From: an uncultured Bulleidia sp.
Lineage (GTDB): Bacteria > Bacillota_I > Bacilli_A > Erysipelotrichales > Erysipelotrichaceae
DNA length: 36,180 bases
NCBI GenBank assembly: GCA_934754415.1
Contig: CAKVIS010000016.1
Coordinates: forward strand, 1 to 36,180
Direction of reading: 5' to 3'
Shown here: one piece after another, positions 30,064-36,180 of the stretch
How the letters are laid out: the number at the start of each line of letters is the position of its first letter
Position numbering within the stretch: the stretch's first letter is position 1
The notes under the pieces: model-generated
Told to the model about the DNA's origin: nothing
The model's input: the letters and a program-made list of their open reading frames with translations, nothing else
Databases searched by the model: none
Translations under genes and position numbers: made by a program

Positions 30064-31632
30064 GGTATCGTAGTGGAAGGCTTGGGCGACACCATCCAAT
30101 GTATACGTGATGGTGCATACAGTACCTGTAAAAGAACAATGTATATTGGTTGCTGAAGACAGATGGCGATAGTACCTGTACTGCGCTTTCTGTTTTTCTG
30201 TATACGTGTTTGGATTATCACTGGTTAAAAACACATTTCCTAACAGAGCATCCAGAGTAATCAGTGCTTCTTTTTGAGAAGAAGTTAATCGGATATTGTC
30301 TTCTCTCAAGAAGAAAACATCGGGATCACTGCCATAGGCTCTTGTGTTGAGCTGTCTTCTGAAAATAGTATTGGCAATGGAGTGTTTGGTAGATACTCTT
30401 TCTCTATGGAAGAAGTGCATATACCATACATCATTCCAGTCTAAGGAAACGTCACAGCCTGTGCGATTGTATTCAAATAAGCCAAAAGAAGTACAGGTTG
30501 GTACCCCGCATCCAAGGATTGGATGATCTTTACATAGTTTTCTGAGCAGTCTGTTGGCCCTGTACATTCTCTTACTGCGTGATTCTGTTGCTGATCCAAA
30601 TGGAGCCGCTGCATACAGGAAATCCAGTTTGACAAGGTCAAAGTTCCATTCATTAAATATCTGATCAAATACTTTCTCAAGATAGGCAATGACTTCAGGA
30701 TGATCAATATCCAGAGCATAGGCACCATCCCAGTTGGAACCGATAAACCATGGTTTACCCTCTACCTGCAGTAACCAGTCCGGGTGCTCTTTGACTAACT
30801 GAGAATGGACTGAGGCTGTAAATGGTGCTGCCCAAAGGCCAGCCTGAAATCCCGCTGTATGGATTTTATCTGTTTCATAACGTAGTCCATTCGGAAACTT
30901 ATGAGGATCATATTCCAGCCAGTCACCTGTGCATGGCTGCCATCCATCGTCTATCTGAAAAAGATCACCATGTTGTAATATCTTTCTGCATCCTTCAAGA
31001 TCTTCATGGATGGTGGAAGAGCTGATGTTTTCATAATGGTTATACCAGCTGGAATATCCATAGAGTTTCTGTGTGGTTTTTGGAAGAACATGCATGGCTT
31101 TAAACCAGGCATCAAACACTTCTTCTTCGCTTCCTTCTTTTTCAAACAGATCAAATACAGGAAAAGTGCCATGTACTTCCAGTCCCGCGCAGTCTCTTGT
31201 TAAAGTTAAGATACCGTGATCGTAATGGAAGATGGTATAGCCGGGTTCTTCATTTACAGACGCAAGAAGATGATAGGTGTTTTCATGACGGATGTACATA
31301 TAGGTATATCCCTGAAAAATGCCTTTTTTGTGAGGATAGGTATAGAAATGGTAATCCCCATATCTGTCAAAGTGATAAGTATCCAGAAGTTTCTGAGGAA
31401 TATGCTGTAATCCCTTCTGGTAGCCATTGCTGTGAACTTCTTTGCAATAGCTCCATGTCTGATATCCGTTAAAGAAGAGTACATCTTCTTTGGATACATC
31501 CAATCTTGTGCTTGCTGTAACAGATTGCATGGTTCCCTGTATGTCGCATTGCATATGGGTGATGGCGGAAGTGCTTTGAATGGTTTCTGTACGGGTTTCC
31601 GTATCTGTTTTAACGGTTACTTTCCACTGCAT
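30052..31632 (-). CDS. GH36-type alpha-galactosidase (melibiase-like)
   Basis: A 526-residue enzyme without a signal peptide, so cytoplasmic. It has a short N-terminal beta domain and a TIM barrel with the family markers FQIDDGWQ (225-232), AGLWAAPF (264-271), LVKLDFLY with nucleophile candidate Asp337, and CDVSLDW with acid/base candidates Asp394/Asp398. It is shorter than typical 700-residue GH36 proteins, so the outer beta domains are reduced. It is the last gene of the tetR - GH2 - GPH - GH36 operon and overlaps the symporter gene by 16 bases. Together they probably import and split galactosides, the exact one unknown. Confidence 0.88.
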   Translation of the reverse strand: MQWKVTVKTDTETRTETIQSTSAITHMQCDIQGTMQSVTASTRLDVSKEDVLFFNGYQTWSYCKEVHSNGYQKGLQHIPQKLLDTYHFDRYGDYHFYTYPHKKGIFQGYTYMYIRHENTYHLLASVNEEPGYTIFHYDHGILTLTRDCAGLEVHGTFPVFDLFEKEGSEEEVFDAWFKAMHVLPKTTQKLYGYSSWYNHYENISSSTIHEDLEGCRKILQHGDLFQIDDGWQPCTGDWLEYDPHKFPNGLRYETDKIHTAGFQAGLWAAPFTASVHSQLVKEHPDWLLQVEGKPWFIGSNWDGAYALDIDHPEVIAYLEKVFDQIFNEWNFDLVKLDFLYAAAPFGSATESRSKRMYRANRLLRKLCKDHPILGCGVPTCTSFGLFEYNRTGCDVSLDWNDVWYMHFFHRERVSTKHSIANTIFRRQLNTRAYGSDPDVFFLREDNIRLTSSQKEALITLDALLGNVFLTSDNPNTYTEKQKAQYRYYRHLSSATNIHCSFTGTVCTITYTLDGVAQAFHYDTKNL

Positions 31633-33008
31633 TGTTTTATCTCACTTAAAGCTTTTGCAATTTCTTCAGCTTTTGTATCCGTTAACTGGAATTTCTTCTG
31701 GAATACCACCAGTGCAACAAGAAGTCCAATACTTGGTAAAATTGTCATCAGACAACGCAGTCCTGTAATAGTGGAAGCACTTTGAGCCACTGGAATACCA
31801 TCTTCACTGTTACCGTTGAGATGAATCCAGTCCAGACCAATCCCTGTCATAAATACAGCCAGTCCTGAAGCAGCTTTGACTACAAATGTCTGCATGGAGA
31901 AAATAACAGATTCTTCTCTTCTGCCTGTTTTCATTTCTCCATAGTCTACAGAGCTGGATAAAAAGACAGTGGTTAAAACACTCAGCATACCGTTGGAAAC
32001 AAATACCAGCAGACCTATAGCACATAATAAAGGTAATACATGGGCAAGATTGGTAATACAGCTAAGCAGAAGACACATATATCCTGTAATTGCCATAATC
32101 AGAGAGGTTTTGAAAATGGCAGTATTGGATAGCTTGTTACGAAGGAGCGGGTAAATGACCATCATTCCAAGAATCTGGCCTGCTCCTCCTACAGTAGTAA
32201 ACAAGGTATATTGTGCTTTCCATGTTTCACCGCCAAGATCATATTTGAAGAAATAGAGGATCAGATTACTGGTGATGTATAAAGCACTGTTGATAAGCAC
32301 AATGGTCAGTACGGTAACCATGGCCTGGTCGTTATGGAATAAAGCAGAAAACATCTCTTTGATGGAAGTGGTTTCCATCTTTTTTTCACTCTTTGTTTCT
32401 TTGATGGTGAAAAACAGAATGGATTCTGTGACTGCAAACAGGATAGCCACGATCAGAGAAAACCATTTAAAACCTGCAGCTTCATTACCCTTACCAAGCA
32501 TTGCTACACACATAACGGTACCTACCTGGATTAATGCGGCACCGACACCTGCGCATGTTCTTCCTACTACAGATAACTGTTCTCGATCGGCAGGCTTTTC
32601 TGTGACTGCAGGAATCATGGACCAGTAAGGGATATCCATCATAGTATAGGTGACACCCCAGAGAATATAGACAATGGCAAAATATATCATGAGACCTGAA
32701 GAAGACAGGGACGGCGCTGAAAATAAAGCATAGAGGACTAAAGCATTCAGTATTGTGCCTGATAGAATCCAAGGCCTGAATTTACCATATTTTGTGTTGG
32801 TTCTGGCAACCAGAATGCCCATAAAAGGGTCATTTAAGGCATCAAATACTCTTGCAATCATTAAGATCAGTCCTACAAATGTAGCAGAGAGTCCTAAGAT
32901 ATCCTGATAGTAATACATGACATAGCCGCTGGACAGAGCATAGACCATGTCTTTGCCTACAGCACCCAGACCATAGGCTGTTTTTTCTTTTGTACTGAAT
33001 TGTTTCAT
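31617..33008 (-). CDS. GPH-family sugar:cation symporter (MelB-like)
   Basis: A 463-residue permease with 12 helices. MelB-type cation-site sequence DALNDPFMGILVARTNTKYG (52-71) is present, and the loop KYGKFRPWI is typical. The middle of the protein has the polar loop between helices 6 and 7. It imports an unphosphorylated glycoside with Na+ or H+. It is placed between GH2 and GH36 with AAAGGA before the ATG, so it likely delivers the substrate of both enzymes, a route separate from the two PTS modules. Confidence 0.93.
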   Translation of the reverse strand: MKQFSTKEKTAYGLGAVGKDMVYALSSGYVMYYYQDILGLSATFVGLILMIARVFDALNDPFMGILVARTNTKYGKFRPWILSGTILNALVLYALFSAPSLSSSGLMIYFAIVYILWGVTYTMMDIPYWSMIPAVTEKPADREQLSVVGRTCAGVGAALIQVGTVMCVAMLGKGNEAAGFKWFSLIVAILFAVTESILFFTIKETKSEKKMETTSIKEMFSALFHNDQAMVTVLTIVLINSALYITSNLILYFFKYDLGGETWKAQYTLFTTVGGAGQILGMMVIYPLLRNKLSNTAIFKTSLIMAITGYMCLLLSCITNLAHVLPLLCAIGLLVFVSNGMLSVLTTVFLSSSVDYGEMKTGRREESVIFSMQTFVVKAASGLAVFMTGIGLDWIHLNGNSEDGIPVAQSASTITGLRCLMTILPSIGLLVALVVFQKKFQLTDTKAEEIAKALSEIKQCSGK

Positions 33009-33014
33009 ACTGAA

Positions 33015-35351
33015 TTATCCTTTGATTTCTATTGTGACAGTGACAGGTAAAAGATCTGTACTTGTAACAGTGATTGTGCCTGTTCCGATTTTTGAATTTG
33101 TTTTGATATACGTTCCACACATACCGCCTTCTGCAGTGACAGTGTCAGGACCGATGACAGTAAGATTTTCACTTGCAGTGATATGTACTGGTAATTGTGC
33201 ATAACTGGCAATGTTGTCATGGTTATCTTTGATACGTATGCGTAAGGCACACATATCATACGTATCACCTTCATAAAGCACAGTGGAGGAAGGTATCACT
33301 TCCAGGTGCAAAGATTCTCCAGGAGATTTTGTGACACTTGCAATGACTTTGTTGTCTTTGATGGCGTCAAATCTCCAGATGGTAGCTTCACCTCCCCAGT
33401 TGCCTGCATATTTGCTGTACAAACTATATCCATCCGAAAAGGACAGATGATATCTGACCATGACGTATCCAAATAAAGCTTTATATTTCAATGGTAAATT
33501 GGCCATGCCATATTTGGATACTGCCATCAGGCAGGCACGTATCTGTTCTGCTTCAGCAGCAGGCATATGTTCTTTTTCTTCCAGCAGTTTACCGATGGTG
33601 TCATCTATCAAGATGGGACCGTGAGGTAAAGCGGTAAATGGTGTAGCTTGGAATTCTTTGACAAAGTCATTGTTTTTGTACAGACGTACGGAATCTCCAT
33701 TGGTAAAACAATAGAAAGACGGAATCTGTCCTGCAGGATAATCTCCAATATCCATGGAGGTACTTACCTGTAAGTAAGGGGTGATATCTTGCTGGCTTGC
33801 GTAGACACCAGCAGCGAGTTTTGGATTTCTGAAACTGTCCAGTACACCGTGATAACAGATTTTATCTCCGCTTCCAAAATCTTTATGTGTGGCATAGTCA
33901 AACATGCACCATTGAAAACATCCTGCGTGCTGATGATCATTTAAGGCATCGTTGAGTACTTTTGCATGTCTTAAAGCATGAGATTCTCTTTTGAAAATCG
34001 GATCATAACTCTTTGTTGGAAACATATGACCATTACTTTCTGAAATCAATAAGGGTTTCTTCATATCTGGTGTGACATCCTTCTTTGCTTTACATCCAGG
34101 ATTATCTCCAGTATGGGAGAAGTCATTATAGCTGTATACATCTTCCAGCAACGAACTCTTTTCAAGGTAGCGTACACCACTTGTAGGTCGTGTTGGGTCT
34201 AAGGCATGTGCAATGGCATTTGTCTGTGTATACAAGGTATCGTCATCCTGACTTTCGTTGATTCTTACACCCCATAAGCAGATGGAAGGGTGATTTCTGT
34301 ATTGTCTGACCATATCTTTGACATTATTGCAGCAAATCTGTTTCCAATGTGTATCCTGAGAAATGTGCTGCCATCCCGGAATCTCTGTAAATACTAAAAT
34401 ACCTCTTTTATCACACTCATCAATAAAATACTGAGACTGAGGATAGTGGGAAGTTCTTACAGCATTGACTCCAAGTTCTTCATCAAGAATTCTTGCGTCC
34501 TCTCTTTGAAGAGATGCGGTTGCGGCATAGCCAACATATGGAAAAGACTGATGTCTGTTAAGCCCTCGTAAAAAGACGGGTTCCTGGTTGATACAGATAT
34601 TGTTTTCTGTGACTGTAACAGTTCTTAAACCGAATCTGACTTCTTTGACATAGTTGTTTTCTGCAATATGTAATTGTAAGGTGTAGAGATAGCCGTGATG
34701 CACTTTCCATAGGATCGGATCTGGAATGCGTAATTCTATTTCTTTAGGACAATCTACATATTCTTTTGTGACAACTTCTTTACCGTTTTTGTCTGAAATA
34801 CAGGCAAGCAGGTGTAAAGAACTGAGTGCACCGGAATATTGTATTTCCACCTGTATCTTTTCGGTGTCCGGCTTGACAAAAATATCTTCGATGTAAGTGG
34901 AAGGTGTCTGTTCCATCCATACATCTCTGTATAAGCCTCCATAGGTCAGATAATCAATCACAAAGCCAAATGGTGGGACAGAAGGATCTTCTTTTGTATT
35001 TAAGGAAATGGAAATCAGGTTATCTCCCTCATGCACATAGTCTGTAATTTCTACTCTGTAAGCAGTATAGCCACATTCATGATGACCTGCTTCTTTTCCG
35101 TTAACGTAGATGGTGGAAATGTGTGCTGCACCATCGAGCTGTAAGAAAGTTCTTTTGGAAGAGGCATTCTCTAAGTGCACATGTTTTCTGTATCCACATA
35201 GCATCTGATAGGATTGTACATCGATGTAATGTAATGGAAGTTCTTGAACGGTATGTGGAAGACGTACGGATGGAAATTGTGAAAGACCGTTTTTGAAGTC
35301 TTCATTCCATTGGCTGGTGAATTCCCAGTTGTTGTTGAGACATTGTTTCAT
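33015..35351 (-). CDS. GH2 beta-galactosidase/beta-glucuronidase-type glycosidase
   Basis: A 778-residue cytoplasmic enzyme. An N-terminal jelly roll (FLQLDGAAHISTIYVNGKEA, about 69-88) is followed by the Ig-like domain and the TIM barrel (about 255-540). The barrel shows RGLNRHQSFPYVG, VNAVRTSHYPQS, the acid/base Glu366 in WGVRINES and the nucleophile Glu438 in LLISESNGH. A further C-terminal Ig-like domain ends near VTIEIKG. The WGVRINES spacing is typical for GH2. The specificity is not certain; beta-galactosidase is suggested by the GH36 and MelB-like neighbours. It begins in the tetR stop (ATGA overlap). Confidence 0.92.
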   Translation of the reverse strand: MKQCLNNNWEFTSQWNEDFKNGLSQFPSVRLPHTVQELPLHYIDVQSYQMLCGYRKHVHLENASSKRTFLQLDGAAHISTIYVNGKEAGHHECGYTAYRVEITDYVHEGDNLISISLNTKEDPSVPPFGFVIDYLTYGGLYRDVWMEQTPSTYIEDIFVKPDTEKIQVEIQYSGALSSLHLLACISDKNGKEVVTKEYVDCPKEIELRIPDPILWKVHHGYLYTLQLHIAENNYVKEVRFGLRTVTVTENNICINQEPVFLRGLNRHQSFPYVGYAATASLQREDARILDEELGVNAVRTSHYPQSQYFIDECDKRGILVFTEIPGWQHISQDTHWKQICCNNVKDMVRQYRNHPSICLWGVRINESQDDDTLYTQTNAIAHALDPTRPTSGVRYLEKSSLLEDVYSYNDFSHTGDNPGCKAKKDVTPDMKKPLLISESNGHMFPTKSYDPIFKRESHALRHAKVLNDALNDHQHAGCFQWCMFDYATHKDFGSGDKICYHGVLDSFRNPKLAAGVYASQQDITPYLQVSTSMDIGDYPAGQIPSFYCFTNGDSVRLYKNNDFVKEFQATPFTALPHGPILIDDTIGKLLEEKEHMPAAEAEQIRACLMAVSKYGMANLPLKYKALFGYVMVRYHLSFSDGYSLYSKYAGNWGGEATIWRFDAIKDNKVIASVTKSPGESLHLEVIPSSTVLYEGDTYDMCALRIRIKDNHDNIASYAQLPVHITASENLTVIGPDTVTAEGGMCGTYIKTNSKIGTGTITVTSTDLLPVTVTIEIKG

Positions 35352-35893
35352 ATAAGTATTCCTTTCATTAAGATGTCTGCTAAATCATTTATAGATTGCT
35401 GGTAGGAAGCAGGACTGCAGGATGAGGATAACAGGCTGTTCATACTGGAAGTGACAATGACTTCAATCATGTAGAGGGGAATATCTCTGATGATTTTCTC
35501 GTCTATGCCTTTTTGTATGAAATCCAGTACCGGTTTCCAGTCAGAAGATAAATGTGTGGAAATTTGATGGAAGACTGCAGGGTATTGAGATTGCAATGGT
35601 TCCAGCTGTTTGAAATCTATGGATTCCAGATCTGCAGGCATGGCAATCAGTAATTTCTTCAGTTTTTCAAGATAGGGAATATCTTGCTGCAGGATGTTCT
35701 TTTTATTTTCCTGGATATGGGAAAATCCATATTCTACAATTCCCTGTAATAAAGCTTCTTTGGAAGGAAAGAACTTATAGATTGTCTTTTTGGCAATATG
35801 CATGTCTTTGGCAATATCTTCCATGGTAAAAGACAGTCCTTTCTTTCTGTATTGTGTGATGGCATTTTCAATGATTGTGATTTCAGATGTCAT
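35348..35893 (-). CDS. TetR-family repressor of the GH2/GH36 operon
   Basis: A 181-residue regulator. The N-terminal helix-turn-helix reads FTMEDIAKDMHIAKKTIYKF (about 22-41) with FPSKEALLQGIV following, and the rest is a helical ligand domain. It is the first gene of the operon and overlaps GH2 by 4 bases. The promoter contains a perfect palindrome at 35934-35947 between -35 and -10, so it probably represses itself and the three genes behind it until an inducer binds. The inducer is unknown. Confidence 0.92.
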   Translation of the reverse strand: MTSEITIIENAITQYRKKGLSFTMEDIAKDMHIAKKTIYKFFPSKEALLQGIVEYGFSHIQENKKNILQQDIPYLEKLKKLLIAMPADLESIDFKQLEPLQSQYPAVFHQISTHLSSDWKPVLDFIQKGIDEKIIRDIPLYMIEVIVTSSMNSLLSSSCSPASYQQSINDLADILMKGILI

Positions 35894-35921
35894 GGAAACT
35901 CAAATCTCCTTTGTGGTTTCC

Positions 35922-35950
35922 ATTATAGGACTATGTAACCGGTTACACAA
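35922..35950 (-). promoter_or_regulatory. tetR operon promoter with palindromic operator
   Basis: TTGTGT (35950-35945) and TATAAT (35927-35922) are 17 bases apart on the minus strand. TGTAACCGGTTACA at 35934-35947 is a perfect 14-bp palindrome in the spacer and -35, the likely TetR-family binding site. Confidence 0.8.
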
Positions 35951-36029
35951 GCAGGCGGATACACATTTTGATACAAAAAGGTATAAAAAAACCGGCATGT
36001 GCGAGACTGCTGAAAAAGTCCTACAATAC

Positions 36030-36058
36030 AAAACCTCACATAAAACGGTGAGGTTTTA
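36030..36058. terminator. Hairpin with flanking A and T runs
   Basis: AAAACCTCAC (36030-36039) pairs perfectly with GTGAGGTTTT (36048-36057) around an 8-base loop. It lies upstream of the tetR promoter and upstream of the right-edge gene, so it may end a leftward transcript or insulate the two. Confidence 0.65.
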
Positions 36059-36069
36059 ATTTGTGTCTA

Positions 36070-36098
36070 TTGCACTAGCGGCTAGTTTGTGTTATAAT
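36070..36098 (+). promoter_or_regulatory. Strong promoter of the right-edge gene
   Basis: TTGCAC (36070-36075) and TATAAT (36093-36098) are 17 bases apart. ACTAGCGGCTAGT at 36074-36086 is a 13-base inverted repeat overlapping the -35, a possible operator. GAGGTAAGG precedes the ATG at 36119. Confidence 0.75.
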
Positions 36099-36118
36099 AT
36101 AGCTGTGAGGTAAGGACT

Positions 36119-36180
36119 ATGAGATCTAAAAATGATAAAGCTAAATATGATATGGATTACCAGAAAAGTAAAATGACAAG
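36119..36180 (+). CDS. Start of a small charged protein, cut by the window edge
   Basis: The ATG at 36119 has GAGGTAAGG upstream and a consensus promoter. The 20 visible codons read MRSKNDKAKYDMDYQKSKMT, a Lys/Asp-rich start resembling small hypothetical proteins with a ribbon-helix-helix style beginning. The rest lies outside the window, so no family can be named. Confidence 0.55.
   Translation, partial: MRSKNDKAKYDMDYQKSKMT

Noticed and set aside
36001..36025. Insertion-sequence end (GAGACTGCTGAAAAAGTC)
   Set aside because: The sequence recalls termini of some insertion sequences, but I find no matching opposite end, target duplication or transposase in the window.
1..36180. CRISPR arrays, tRNA or rRNA genes, prophage
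   Set aside because: No regularly spaced repeats, cloverleaf with conserved T-loop, ribosomal RNA sequence or phage structural genes were seen on reading both strands.

Overview
The window looks like a chromosome segment of a low-GC, anaerobic, host-associated member of the Bacillota. The gene families and their combination suggest the Erysipelotrichia/Coprobacillaceae area, but that placement is inference from gene content, not from a marker gene. Most genes have strong Shine-Dalgarno sequences, many are followed by hairpin-plus-U terminators, and TAG is an ordinary stop codon (cytX and the first yitT both end in it).

Layout. (1) 1-3.0 kb: the end of an unidentified gene, then a minus-strand hybrid histidine kinase/response regulator with a small, amber-interrupted membrane-protein gene behind it. 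(2) 3.0-5.5 kb: a TPP riboswitch controlling thiD and cytX (thiamine pyrimidine salvage). (3) 5.5-6.6 kb: the wreck of a MerR-family regulator beside an apparently intact MerR-type promoter (19-bp spacer with a 21-bp palindrome) that drives a short YitT protein and then the first LevR-like regulator. (4) 6.6-13.5 kb and 16.2-24.2 kb: two paralogous sugar modules. Each has a LevR-like PRD/EIIA regulator, a DUF3284 gene on the opposite strand, separate IIA, IIB and IIC subunits of a lactose/cellobiose-class PTS, and a GH1 6-phospho-beta-glycosidase. The second module adds a MupG/GH170-like protein. (5) 13.6-16.1 kb, between the modules: a CIRCE-controlled Hsp20, an antitoxin with a truncated toxin, a macro-domain fragment and a HAD phosphatase. 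(6) 24.3-28.7 kb: a beta-sandwich protein, a small conserved hypothetical, a probable unidentified structured RNA ending in a terminator, an M28-type lipoprotein peptidase and a full-length YitT. (7) 28.7-30.0 kb: a fluoride riboswitch with a terminator controlling a cation/proton antiporter. (8) 30.0-36.0 kb: a minus-strand operon tetR - GH2 - GPH symporter - GH36. (9) The right edge has a strong promoter and the first 20 codons of another gene.

How it works together. Beta-linked disaccharides are probably taken up and phosphorylated by each PTS and hydrolysed by the GH1 enzyme. Each regulator carries PTS-phosphorylatable domains and seems to read its own operator: TATACACTA repeats for module 1, AGTGTTTAA repeats for module 2. 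Both regulators have a degenerate AAA+ domain, damaged at different motifs, and both PTS operons start from sigma70-type promoters. This suggests LevR-type regulators that have left sigma54 control. A separate, non-PTS route (GPH symporter plus GH36 and GH2) probably handles galactosides or similar sugars.

The observations most worth following are the ATPase-dead LevR-like pair with its operators, the unidentified approximately 270-nt RNA at 25422-25690, the MerR wreck with a preserved promoter, the GH170 protein in a beta-glucoside-type operon, and three genes with leaderless promoter architecture.
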